From JAKAGZ01 sp964412105 (GTDB taxonomy: Bacteria; Bacteroidota; Ignavibacteria; Ignavibacteriales; Ignavibacteriaceae): a stretch of 52,722 nucleotides of DNA. Under the pieces are notes generated by a model. It was not told the DNA's origin, did not search any database, and saw only the letters and a list, made by a program, of their open reading frames with translations. The position numbers and the translations under genes are program-made. This document shows positions 26,752 to 35,105 of this stretch, piece by piece. Numbering within the stretch: position 1 is the first letter of the stretch; the number at the start of each line of letters is the position of its first letter. The stretch lies in contig CAYPNM010000022.1 in assembly GCA_964412105.1 (NCBI GenBank), positions 1-52,722 on the forward strand. Direction: 5' to 3'.

Positions 26752-29700
26752 TTATTTTCCCGGTTTTAGTATAATACCTTTATTCTGATGCCCGCTAATT
26801 TTTACTGATACAGGCTCTTTAAAATACAGATGTTTTACGTAATTTGTTTCATTAATTGGAGTTTGTTTTAACAACCATTCCCATTTTATAAAACCCTTAT
26901 GGGCGAAAGTATTTACAGTAAAATAGCCTATTCTGAAAGAAGTTATATTCTGGAAAAAGTGAGAACCCTGTGAGGGTGTTACATTCATATCCTTAAATCC
27001 GCCTTCCACGATAGCTACGGCCCCCGAGATTTGGTCCCAGGTTACAGGTATGCCTAACCATGGATCAAGCGAACCCCATCTTCCAATCCCGATTAAAATA
27101 TACGGCCTGTTTTCTTTAATTAATTTTGAGTTAAGGGTGCTGACTTCTAAAGCGGTTTCATTTGTCTTTGAGCGGTCAAATTTATTTATATCTACAAAAA
27201 CAATATCGTGAATATCAGTTATCACTCCGTTTCCAAGAACCTGTGTGCTCTGGCATATAAGATCTTCTTCAGGAATATTATCAAACTCCAATTCAACATT
27301 TTCTCTATGTATGACAAGCGGTCTCATTTGAAGCATAGCAAATTCCTTTTTGTGCCCTTCCAGATCTGAAAGATTAACTGCAAATTCAATTTCGACCGGA
27401 GTTCCCATTCCCCACGTCCCGATGTTCAGAAGCACATCTAATATATCCGGCAGTGGAAAAATTCCGTGTTTTAAAATCGGGGCAAATGTAACCACCCTCA
27501 TTCCGTCTCTAGATGTCCCGTCGTAGACCGCTTCATTTTCAGGTGAATATGTTGAAGCAACTGAAAAAAGAGTATTATCTTCTTCAGCACAGTGAAGGTC
27601 ATATTTCTTTACTAGCATATCGGAAGTCTCATGCACGTTCTTTTCCAGATGACCTTTGATATCCAATGCAAAGAAATATTGCTGTGCATTCTTAATTGTT
27701 TCTTTTGTTGAAAAAAACTGAAGCAGATGCTTTGGATATTTTGGACAAAATCTTATTGTATTTCCTCCTTCGACTACGGTTTTACCAAGGCCTAATGCAA
27801 CCTGGGCAATTCCATCAGAAGATTTTTGTGGCGGTACCGGGTAAAAATTAAATGATTTTGCAACTCCGGAGAAATCAGGATAAAACTTTCCGTTCCTTTC
27901 AGCGCCAATCAATTTTTGAATGATCACAGCCATCTTTTCTTCTTCAAGCCTGTACGACGTAGCTTTAATATAATCTTTGGCCTTTCTGTGAAAGGTCGAG
28001 GCATATACACTCTTTATACATTGCAGCAATTCCCGAAGCCTGATAGCTTTATCAGGATTGCTATTTGGGATCATATATGTCTGATATACCCCCGCAAAAG
28101 GTTGAAATTGTGAGTCTTCAAGCAAGCTTGATGATCTCACAGCAAGCGGGCCTTTAACAAGATCCAGAAAATCAGCTAATTTACCGGTAATATCTTGTGG
28201 AAAGTTTGATGATGCAATGAATTTCTGTGTTATCTTTAAATCATCCGTCTCATTCAATGCAAATCCTTCAAGATCATTTTTTTCTATAAAGTAATCAAAG
28301 ACATCAGTTGCAATTACAATAGCGGAAGGAACAAATACTTCTATATCTTCAAACCGGTCCCTTATATTATAATTTATAATCAGAGTATTTATGAAGCCTA
28401 AACCGCGTGCCTTTCCGCCAAGCGAGCCCCACCCAATACGCGCAAAACTGTTTTTCGGATCAAAATTATCCTTATCGAAATCTGTAATTACTCCCCGTTG
28501 GCGAGCCTCTATATAATCCTTTAAGGAACCAATTATTAGATTGCGAAGATCGGTAACAGATTTGAAATCTGAAACCTTTGCAGGGCGTAGCTTGTGCGCC
28601 AGCCAGAATTCGGTTCTTGCTTTCAACCATTTTGAAAAATGATTTCCCATTCCATGATAAATAATACTTTCGTCCGGGACTAAATGTAAAAGCTCTATCA
28701 TTTCCTTTAAATTTCTTGCTCGGCCTATTTCACTGCCATCGGGAAGTTGGAAGACAAAATCGCCAAAGCCAAAATTTTCCAGCATAAAATCACGAAGATG
28801 GTGCAGCAGCATTGGCGATCCTTTTAAAAGGAAGGAAGCACCAACTTCCTGAGCCTTGCTCATATAATCTGGATTACTTGATTGAAGCAGTATTGGAATA
28901 TCTTTCTGTTTTGCCTTTACCTTCTGTGCAAACTTAATGCCTGCTTCAGAATCTTTTTCACCGTTGTGTTTAAAATTAATATCTAGTATAATCCCAAGGA
29001 TATAACTCTCATATTTTTCATAGTAATTCCAGGCTTCCTCATAGGTATTACACAACAAAATTTTGGGACGCGCCCGCATTCTTAAAAATCTGTGAGTAAG
29101 ATTCACTCCCTCAGCAATTAGTCGTTGGGACTGTTTAAAAATCTCCGTGTAAATTAAAGGAAGGTAGGACGAATAGAATTTTACATTATCTTCAACTAAA
29201 ATAATTGTTTGTACACCGGCTGTTTTGGTATCATTTTCGACATTAAGCCTGTCCTCCATATATTTTATTATTCCAATCAGCAAGTGATAATCGCCCTGCC
29301 AGATGAATATCCTTTCAAAAATTGAAGTGTCATATTGTGTTACCAGTTCCTTCCGTTCACGATTGTCATAAGCAAGAAGAATTATAGGCGTGTTTATTCC
29401 CGCTTCTCTTACCATGTGAGCAAACCTGACAACGTGCATATCTTCGATATGAAGAGTGGTGAGAATCAAATCAAAATGATCCTCATTCATTGCTATTTCA
29501 ATTGCTTCTTTTCCGTTGGTGACGTGAGTAATTTCAGGTGAGTGACTTAAATTTAAATTCTGGTATTCCTGACGGATCAGTTCATATAATCTTCCATCTT
29601 CTTCAAACAGGTAATTGTCGTAAATACTGGAAACAAGAAGGATCTCTCTTATCTTGAAATGCATCAGCTTCTGGAATTTTTTTATCCTGTTGCCGAAGAT

Positions 29701-29772
29701 TTCGTCAGTTTCTATCTGGCGGATCTTTTCCATTTCAAGGGTATTTTTAATATTGGATTCCACAGTTATCAT
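26752..29772 (-). CDS. Receiver-receiver-PPDK_N protein (PEP/pyruvate-binding ATP-grasp domain), copy 2
   Basis: This 1006-residue protein is collinear with the one at 22164-25166 and has the same domain order. The first receiver (about 42-155) lacks the phospho-aspartate (DLILTTLHIED). The second (about 188-320) has acidic residues 194-195, candidate phospho-Asp264 and Lys317, with a long extra first helix shared by both copies (residues 200-235, ending THRFLRMRARPK). The ATP-grasp domain carries GSLGGKARGLGF, RSSSLLEDSQFQPFAGVY, VEIEFAVN and QMRPL; one glycine of the Gly-rich loop is Trp (RIGWGSLGG). Again no phosphohistidine domain is visible. It lies between two hexameric glutamate dehydrogenase genes on the same strand. 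The start ATG has only a weak ribosome binding site. Confidence 0.83.
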   Translation of the reverse strand: MITVESNIKNTLEMEKIRQIETDEIFGNRIKKFQKLMHFKIREILLVSSIYDNYLFEEDGRLYELIRQEYQNLNLSHSPEITHVTNGKEAIEIAMNEDHFDLILTTLHIEDMHVVRFAHMVREAGINTPIILLAYDNRERKELVTQYDTSIFERIFIWQGDYHLLIGIIKYMEDRLNVENDTKTAGVQTIILVEDNVKFYSSYLPLIYTEIFKQSQRLIAEGVNLTHRFLRMRARPKILLCNTYEEAWNYYEKYESYILGIILDINFKHNGEKDSEAGIKFAQKVKAKQKDIPILLQSSNPDYMSKAQEVGASFLLKGSPMLLHHLRDFMLENFGFGDFVFQLPDGSEIGRARNLKEMIELLHLVPDESIIYHGMGNHFSKWLKARTEFWLAHKLRPAKVSDFKSVTDLRNLIIGSLKDYIEARQRGVITDFDKDNFDPKNSFARIGWGSLGGKARGLGFINTLIINYNIRDRFEDIEVFVPSAIVIATDVFDYFIEKNDLEGFALNETDDLKITQKFIASSNFPQDITGKLADFLDLVKGPLAVRSSSLLEDSQFQPFAGVYQTYMIPNSNPDKAIRLRELLQCIKSVYASTFHRKAKDYIKATSYRLEEEKMAVIIQKLIGAERNGKFYPDFSGVAKSFNFYPVPPQKSSDGIAQVALGLGKTVVEGGNTIRFCPKYPKHLLQFFSTKETIKNAQQYFFALDIKGHLEKNVHETSDMLVKKYDLHCAEEDNTLFSVASTYSPENEAVYDGTSRDGMRVVTFAPILKHGIFPLPDILDVLLNIGTWGMGTPVEIEFAVNLSDLEGHKKEFAMLQMRPLVIHRENVELEFDNIPEEDLICQSTQVLGNGVITDIHDIVFVDINKFDRSKTNETALEVSTLNSKLIKENRPYILIGIGRWGSLDPWLGIPVTWDQISGAVAIVEGGFKDMNVTPSQGSHFFQNITSFRIGYFTVNTFAHKGFIKWEWLLKQTPINETNYVKHLYFKEPVSVKISGHQNKGIILKPGK

Positions 29773-29844
29773 TACTTTAAATGAAAACGCCTGAACAAAA
29801 AATTTTTAAATGATATCAACATTTTCAATTAATAATATTTAATG

Positions 29845-29873
29845 CGGACGCAGAAGGATATCCTGCGCCTCCG
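29845..29873 (-). terminator. Weak GC-rich hairpin between dehydrogenase and receiver-PPDK genes
   Basis: CGGACGCAG and CTGCGCCTCCG pair imperfectly around AAGGATATC just after the dehydrogenase stop at 29879. There is no T-run on the leftward strand, so read-through into the receiver-PPDK gene is possible. It may be a partial terminator or an RNA-end-protecting hairpin. Confidence 0.35.
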
Positions 29874-29878
29874 GAATA

Positions 29879-31219
29879 TTAAACCAAACCCTGATCCAGC
29901 ATAGCATCTGCTACTTTTAAGAATCCGGCTATGTTAGCGCCGTTAACATAATTTCCCGGCGTTCCATATTTTTCAGCAGTAGTAATGCAGGTGCTGTGAA
30001 TTCTGGCCATAATTTCATGTAATCTTTTATCGACTTCTTCTTTGGACCAAGGAAGACGCATACTGTTCTGTGACATTTCAAGTCCCGATGTTGCTACTCC
30101 CCCTGCATTTGCGGCTTTGCCAGGTGCATAAAGAATGCCGGCCTGAGTAAATACTTTGTAGCCGTCTATAGTTGTCGGCATGTTGGCACCCTCGCAGACA
30201 CATATGCAGCCGTTCTTTACCAGTTCTTTCGCTTCATCGCCGTTTAATTCATTTTGAGTTGCGCAAGGCATTGCAACATCGACTTTTATTCCCCAGGGTC
30301 TTTTGCCTTCAAAAAATTCCACTTTATATTTATCTGCATAATCTTTTACTCTGTCATTTGCACTTGATCTCATCTTTAACATATACTCAACTTTTTCTCC
30401 GCGAATCCCATCTTTATCATAAATAAAACCATCAGGACCGGAAAGAGTTACAACTTTTCCTCCTAATTGATTTATTTTTTGAACTGCTCCCCATGCTACG
30501 TTTCCAAAACCAGAAACTGCAAAAACCTTTCCTTCAACATCGTGACCTTTTGTTTTCAACATTTCTTGTGCAAAATAAACCGCTCCATAGCCGGTAGCTT
30601 CAGGCCTGATAAGCGAACCGCCCCAGTTTAAACCTTTACCGGTTAATACTCCTGTAAATTCATTTCTTAACCTTTTATACTGACCGAAAAGATATCCGAT
30701 CTCTTTGGTTCCGACTCCAATGTCTCCGGCAGGAACATCTGTATTTGGTCCAATGTGTCTGTACAGCTCTGTCATAAAACTCTGGCAGAATCTCATTACT
30801 TCGTTTTCACTTTTTCCTTTAGGATCAAAATCTGATCCGCCTTTTCCCCCGCCCATTGGCAGTGTAGTTAGACTGTTTTTGAAAACTTGCTCAAAGGCAA
30901 GAAATTTTAAGATCCCAAGTGTCACGGAGGGGTGAAATCTTAATCCTCCTTTATAAGGACCGATTGCGCTGTTCATTTCGATACGGTAACCTCTGTTAAT
31001 ATGAATCACTCCCTGATCATCCATCCAGGGAACTCTGAAAATAATTATTCTTTCTGGTTCAACCATTCTCTCTAATATTTTTGCAGTGCGGTATTCGGGG
31101 TGGCGTTCTAATACAAGGCTAAGTGAATCAACTACTTCTTCAACTGCCTGGTGGAATTCAGGTTCGTTGGTGTTCTGGGCTTTAACTTTAGCGACCAGGC
31201 TTTTGGTATATTCGGACAT
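29879..31219 (-). CDS. Hexameric glutamate dehydrogenase, NAD-type coenzyme site
   Basis: This 446-residue paralogue of the protein at 25279-26640 has the same catalytic set (Lys90, Lys114, Lys126, Asp166) but a different coenzyme pocket: SGFGNVAWG with Phe238 and SGPDG with Pro262 and Asp263. These are the residues and numbering of the NAD-dependent Clostridium symbiosum enzyme, so this copy is probably NAD-dependent and catabolic, releasing ammonium from glutamate. It is the first gene of the leftward series; an AGAGG ribosome binding site precedes the ATG, and a 336-base divergent region lies upstream. NAD use is inferred from the motif. Confidence 0.93.
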   Translation of the reverse strand: MSEYTKSLVAKVKAQNTNEPEFHQAVEEVVDSLSLVLERHPEYRTAKILERMVEPERIIIFRVPWMDDQGVIHINRGYRIEMNSAIGPYKGGLRFHPSVTLGILKFLAFEQVFKNSLTTLPMGGGKGGSDFDPKGKSENEVMRFCQSFMTELYRHIGPNTDVPAGDIGVGTKEIGYLFGQYKRLRNEFTGVLTGKGLNWGGSLIRPEATGYGAVYFAQEMLKTKGHDVEGKVFAVSGFGNVAWGAVQKINQLGGKVVTLSGPDGFIYDKDGIRGEKVEYMLKMRSSANDRVKDYADKYKVEFFEGKRPWGIKVDVAMPCATQNELNGDEAKELVKNGCICVCEGANMPTTIDGYKVFTQAGILYAPGKAANAGGVATSGLEMSQNSMRLPWSKEEVDKRLHEIMARIHSTCITTAEKYGTPGNYVNGANIAGFLKVADAMLDQGLV

Positions 31220-31555
31220 ACTGACCTCTTATGTATAAAATATTTTAATTTTTCTCATTTAAGGAGAGATTCTTGATGATTTTTTTTGCAGATAAGCTTT
31301 TTGAATTTATCATTGAAGATAGTACCAACAGGAAATCTCAATAATTGTTATTTCAAAATTAGTAATTAATTAGCTAAACTTCATTAGATAAGTGATCAGA
31401 ATAAGGTGACTCAATTCAGATATAAAATGATTTTCGCTAATTAAACTGCAATTATTGCAAAATAGCAAAATGCTAAATATGCTATTTCTGGCATATTTTC
31501 ATCATAATTGATAGATTTGATTGATATTTAATATAGAAAAACAAAAGGCCCTAAT
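31220..31555. other. Divergent regulatory region between dehydrogenase and M24 peptidase
   Basis: No gene is present in these 336 AT-rich bases, which must hold the promoters of both flanking genes. The clearest element is AAATAGCA (31460-31467) / TGCTATTT (31480-31487), an 8-bp perfect inverted repeat with a 12-base spacer, about 70 bases before the peptidase start. It is embedded in further TTGCAAAAT and GCATATT repeats, and looks like an operator. Confidence 0.4.
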
Positions 31556-32752
31556 ATGGATAAAGTGATAATTCAAGAAAAAATTGAACAAGCTGTCGGT
31601 ATTCTGAAAGAAAAAGATATAGACATGTGGATTACTTTTGCTCGGGAAAGTTCAATTATGACTGATCCGGTTATAGAAATTATAATAGGACAAAACAGTA
31701 CATGGGAGTCGGCATTTATTATATCCAAAGATGGAGATACTACCGCTATACTTGGTGAGATGGAAAAAGAGAATTTCGAAGGTAAAAGCGGTTTCAAGAA
31801 TGTAATCGGCTATGTAAAATCGTTTAGTCAGCCTCTTCTGGAATACTTGAAGAAAAAGAATCCTAAAAATATTGCAATTAATTATTCGCAAAATTCCGTG
31901 CTTGCTGACGGACTTACCCATGGTTTTTATTTAAAGATTCTGGATTATTTAAAAGGGACCGGCTTTGAAAACAGATTTATTTCTGCTGAGGAAATCATTT
32001 CTGCTTTGAAGGGAAGAAAATCTGCAACAGAGATTTCTATTATGAAGGAAGCGGTAATTAAAACTCTCGATATTTTTGATGAGGTAACTAAATTTATAAA
32101 ACCAGGGAAATCAGAAAAAGAGATTGCTTTATTTGTTAAATCGATATTACAGGAAAATAAGTTTGAACCTGCTTGGGAAGAAGAAACCTGTCCGGCAGTT
32201 TTTACTGGACCTGATACGCAGAGTGCACATTCTGGCCCGACAGATAGAAAAGTTGAGAAAGGACATCTTGTTAATATGGATTTTGGAATTCTTTATAAAG
32301 GATATTGTTCTGATCTGCAGCGAACCTGGTATGTTTTGAAGGATGGTGAAGATAAAGCACCCGCCGAAGTTCAGAAAGGTTTTGAAGTAATCCGGGATGC
32401 TATTCAAAAAGTCGCTGATAATCTGAAACCGGGAGTAGCCGGATGCGATATGGATGATATCGCCAGGAATTATATAGCTGAGCGGGGTTATGAGGAATTT
32501 CCGCATGGCTTGGGCCACCAGGTTGGACGAAGAGTCCATGATGGCGGCTGTGGATTATTTCCCCGCTGGGAAAAGTATGGTAATGCTCCTTTTATGAAAG
32601 TCGAAAAGAACCAGATTTTTACAATTGAACCAAGGCTGACTGTTAAAGGTTATGGTACCTCGACTCTTGAGGAAGAAGTTGTTGTTAAAGAGAATGGTGC
32701 TGAATTTATTTCTCCCCCCCAGAAAGAATTAATTTTGATAAGTACGGACTAG
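31556..32752 (+). CDS. M24-family metallopeptidase (Xaa-Pro peptidase type)
   Basis: This 398-residue cytoplasmic dimetal enzyme of the pita-bread fold probably cleaves Xaa-Pro bonds of peptides. The metal ligands are all visible: NMDFGILYKG (Asp), CSDLQRTWY (Asp), FPHGLGHQVG (His), TIEPRL (Glu) and STLEEEVVV (Glu). The N-terminal ~150 residues form the creatinase/prolidase-like domain. Members of this family include prolidases and creatinases, so substrate choice is not certain. It is divergent from the NAD-type dehydrogenase, consistent with a peptide-to-glutamate catabolic flow. Confidence 0.9.
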   Translation: MDKVIIQEKIEQAVGILKEKDIDMWITFARESSIMTDPVIEIIIGQNSTWESAFIISKDGDTTAILGEMEKENFEGKSGFKNVIGYVKSFSQPLLEYLKKKNPKNIAINYSQNSVLADGLTHGFYLKILDYLKGTGFENRFISAEEIISALKGRKSATEISIMKEAVIKTLDIFDEVTKFIKPGKSEKEIALFVKSILQENKFEPAWEEETCPAVFTGPDTQSAHSGPTDRKVEKGHLVNMDFGILYKGYCSDLQRTWYVLKDGEDKAPAEVQKGFEVIRDAIQKVADNLKPGVAGCDMDDIARNYIAERGYEEFPHGLGHQVGRRVHDGGCGLFPRWEKYGNAPFMKVEKNQIFTIEPRLTVKGYGTSTLEEEVVVKENGAEFISPPQKELILISTD

Positions 32753-32814
32753 AGATAGGAAATGCTACAGTTTAATTGAAGATTTCTTTGCTCAATTTTT
32801 CTCTGACACGATGA

Positions 32815-32844
32815 ACCAGGAAAAAGTCACGAAGTTATACAAGG
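32815..32844. repeat. Left copy of an imperfect repeat flanking the GxxExxY gene
   Basis: The segment starting ACCAGGAAA and containing TCACGAAGTTATAC aligns with 33380-33409, downstream of the GxxExxY gene, with about two thirds of the bases identical. Both copies are in the same orientation. Confidence 0.5.
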
Positions 32845-32935
32845 TGAACTCTTGGCTTCTCATCGTCAATTCAAAGAAAAATAAAATATTCAGTTTAATA
32901 ATTAGCAATAAGATTAAAAATTATAAGGGGAACTT

Positions 32936-33307
32936 ATGCAATTTGATGAATTATCAAATAAAGTTATTGGTGTAGCTATTGAAGTTCACAGGGTCTTAGG
33001 TCCTGGTTTACTGGAATCTGCTTATGAGGAATGTTTGGCTTACGAGCTTAGGAAATGTGATCTGGTAATTGAGAGGCAAAAACCTGTACCTGTAATTTAT
33101 AAAGAAATTAAACTTGAATGTGGATATAGAATTGATCTGCTTGTAAATAATACAATTGTAATTGAGATAAAATCTGTAGAGGCATTAGCACCAATTCATA
33201 CAGCACAGGTTCTTACGTACTTGAAATTTGTGGAAAAGAAAATCGGGCTCTTGATGAATTTTAATGTAACCCGGCTAAAAGATGGACTTAAGAGGTACGT
33301 TCATTAA
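32936..33307 (+). CDS. GxxExxY-family protein
   Basis: This 123-residue protein belongs to the GxxExxY family, named for the motif seen here as GLLESAY near residue 26. The C-terminal half has the restriction-endonuclease-like pattern YRIDLLVNNTIVIEIKSVEAL, which contains a D...E.K arrangement (PD-(D/E)XK-like), so a nuclease-like fold is plausible. The biological role of the family is unknown. The gene sits alone in an island bounded by imperfect repeats, typical of members of this family in environmental genomes, and a good AAGGGGAA ribosome binding site precedes the ATG. Confidence 0.85.
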   Translation: MQFDELSNKVIGVAIEVHRVLGPGLLESAYEECLAYELRKCDLVIERQKPVPVIYKEIKLECGYRIDLLVNNTIVIEIKSVEALAPIHTAQVLTYLKFVEKKIGLLMNFNVTRLKDGLKRYVH

Positions 33308-33319
33308 ATCGTAAAATTT

Positions 33320-33409
33320 CTTCGTGGTCCTTTGAACCTTCTTCGTGAATCTTCGTGTAATTTTCTTTGAAAACGAAGACCAGGAAATAACCACAACGTT
33401 ACACGAAGA
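33320..33409. repeat. TTCGTG-type intergenic repeat with inverted and direct copies
   Basis: CTTCGTG occurs at 33320, 33341 and 33351. CTTCGTGTAA (33351-33360) forms a perfect 10-bp inverted repeat with TTACACGAAG (33399-33408). Positions 33380-33409 also repeat the segment at 32815-32844 on the other side of the GxxExxY gene. Confidence 0.65.
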
Positions 33410-33433
33410 GTATTTGATTCTTTTTACCAATAA

Positions 33434-34033
33434 TTAAAAATTACAGTCTGCTTTATAACAGATCTGAAGAAGTCTGTTATATTCCTCAAAAGAGATTTCT
33501 TTTGCTCCAAACATTTTTAGATGTGGGGTCATATACTGAACATCCAGCATAACAAAGTTTTTTCCATTGAGGTGTTCAATTAATTTTACCAAAGCTGCCT
33601 TCGAGGCCTGCGGGACTTTTGAAAACATCGATTCACCGAAGAATGCACCTCCGTAGGAAATTCCATATAAACCTCCGACAAGTTTTCCGTTTTCCCACGT
33701 TTCAACTGTGTGAACATATCCCAGTTTATTAATCTCAAGATAAGCTTCTATTAATCTTTGGGAAATCCAGGTCTGATCGCGATGTGCACAGCCTTTAACT
33801 ATTGATAGGAAATCATAATCAAAACGAAATTCAAATCGCTCTTCTTTTAATACTTTATTAAGAGAACGGGGGATGTTGTATTTATCAAGTGGAATTATTG
33901 TGCGAATTTCAGGAAGGTACCAGTTAATATATCCCGTAATTTCATCTGCCATAGGAAAAGCGCCTCTGGAATATAGGCGGATCATATTGTTCGGCTTAAG
34001 CCAGTCTTCCTTATCCGGGATTTTGCTATTCAT
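33434..34033 (-). CDS. aat: Leucyl/phenylalanyl-tRNA-protein transferase
   Basis: This enzyme transfers Leu or Phe from tRNA to proteins with N-terminal Lys or Arg, marking them for ClpAP degradation (the bacterial N-end rule). The 199-residue length is within the family range. The N-terminal YSRGAFPMAD and the C-terminal LDVQYMTPHLKMFGAKEIS segments are diagnostic. It lies 15 bases downstream of the arginine-hydrolase-like gene on the same strand and is probably co-transcribed with it. Confidence 0.93.
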   Translation of the reverse strand: MNSKIPDKEDWLKPNNMIRLYSRGAFPMADEITGYINWYLPEIRTIIPLDKYNIPRSLNKVLKEERFEFRFDYDFLSIVKGCAHRDQTWISQRLIEAYLEINKLGYVHTVETWENGKLVGGLYGISYGGAFFGESMFSKVPQASKAALVKLIEHLNGKNFVMLDVQYMTPHLKMFGAKEISFEEYNRLLQICYKADCNF

Positions 34034-34048
34034 ATTGAAATAATAAAG

Positions 34049-34849
34049 TCAATAAATTTCAAGGGCAAGGCATTTAACACTTCCGCCGCCCTTTAGAAAT
34101 TCACTCATATCAGTTTCGATTACATTAAATTTATGCTTTCTAATTTCACCCCTGAGATCATTCGAGATGCCTTTACTTAAAATTACGTTATTGCCTATAA
34201 CTACCAGGTTGCTGGCAAGCACGGAATTATCCTGTTCATTCGTCGCTATAACGGTTCTGAATTTTTCGTAGATCTTTACAAGTGACTCCTCGGAAAATGC
34301 ATTTTCATTTAATACTACGACATTATCATTTAGCGGACCAAAGCAGGTGTCTAGGTGATAAAAATATGGATCTACTAATTCAAGTGCTGAAATTTCTTTC
34401 CCGATTATGTCTTCAATATAATCTTTTGCTATCAGATCGGTTCTTGGTCCCCATCCAAGAAAATATTTGGATTTCGAGCGTATTAAGTCTCCTTCCCCTT
34501 CAAATATTATATTTTCCGGAATTCCAAAAACCTGGTACTTATTTTCTTTAAAATACTTTTCCGCTTTGTCCGATTCGTGCTGCCTTTGATAAGCCTTAAA
34601 ATTTGCTCTGATAAAAACGTCCTCTTCTGCATATCCCGCATTGCTGGTGTAAATCATATCGGGTAGATCTCTTGAGGGCTGCAATTCAGCGATTTCTCCG
34701 CCCGCTTTTTGGAATTCTTCCTTTAGAGCATTATACTGTTTAATAGCTTCAGCCTTGTCAACTTTATTAGCGGGATTCATCCAGGGATTTATGGAATATT
34801 TTATTTCAAAATAATCAGGCGGACACATTAATATTTTCTTTTTTGCCAT
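34049..34849 (-). CDS. Arginine dihydrolase/deiminase-like amidinotransferase-fold enzyme
   Basis: This 266-residue member of the guanidino-modifying superfamily has a catalytic His165 (FYHLDTCFGPL) and Cys260 (GGGSVKCLAL), with LMCPPDYFEIKYSINPWM at the N-terminus and LPDMIYTSNAG at 62-72. It is closest in motif to the cyanobacterial ArgZ/AgrE arginine dihydrolase domain, including Asn21 and Asn70, rather than to classical ArcA. Such enzymes turn arginine into ornithine and ammonia, or into citrulline. It is divergent from carbamate kinase and ornithine carbamoyltransferase, which would use citrulline. DDAH activity is another possibility. Confidence 0.8.
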   Translation of the reverse strand: MAKKKILMCPPDYFEIKYSINPWMNPANKVDKAEAIKQYNALKEEFQKAGGEIAELQPSRDLPDMIYTSNAGYAEEDVFIRANFKAYQRQHESDKAEKYFKENKYQVFGIPENIIFEGEGDLIRSKSKYFLGWGPRTDLIAKDYIEDIIGKEISALELVDPYFYHLDTCFGPLNDNVVVLNENAFSEESLVKIYEKFRTVIATNEQDNSVLASNLVVIGNNVILSKGISNDLRGEIRKHKFNVIETDMSEFLKGGGSVKCLALEIY

Positions 34850-35105
34850 AATGCCCTTCGGACCATTATTTTAGTATCTGGAAGAGAGTTCCAAATATAT
34901 AAAATCCTTAAATATTGGCAAGGCATACGGGGTATTCAGATCGATAATAATTCTTTTTAAGAATAATATGCTTAAATTTGAACCAAAGAATTAAATTTAA
35001 TAATTCTTTAATGGAAATATTTGTAGAATCAAAAAAGAGATCATTTCATAATCATTTCTTTATATAACCCGTTAGATTTTATCTGTAAATGAATTTAAAT
35101 CAATT
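34850..35105. promoter_or_regulatory. Divergent control region of the arginine genes with two palindromes
   Basis: The 256-base gap carries two palindromes that share AAGAAT/ATTCTT arms: ATTCTT (34950-34955) / AAGAAT (34959-34964), and AAAGAATT (34985-34992) / AATTCTTT (35002-35009). They lie in the middle of the gap where one regulator could control both directions. They do not fit the classical ArgR box. Confidence 0.4.

Noticed and set aside
20701..31219. Possible assembly duplication explaining the repeated GDH and receiver-PPDK genes
   Set aside because: The copies differ throughout at the protein level, including at coenzyme-site and Gly-rich-loop residues, and intergenic sequences are unrelated.
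33320..33409. CRISPR-like repeats
   Set aside because: Repeat units are only 7-10 bases, unevenly spaced and without uniform spacers or cas genes.
34985..35009. ArgR box in the arginine promoter region
   Set aside because: The palindrome lacks the TGNAT...ATNCA core of ArgR sites.
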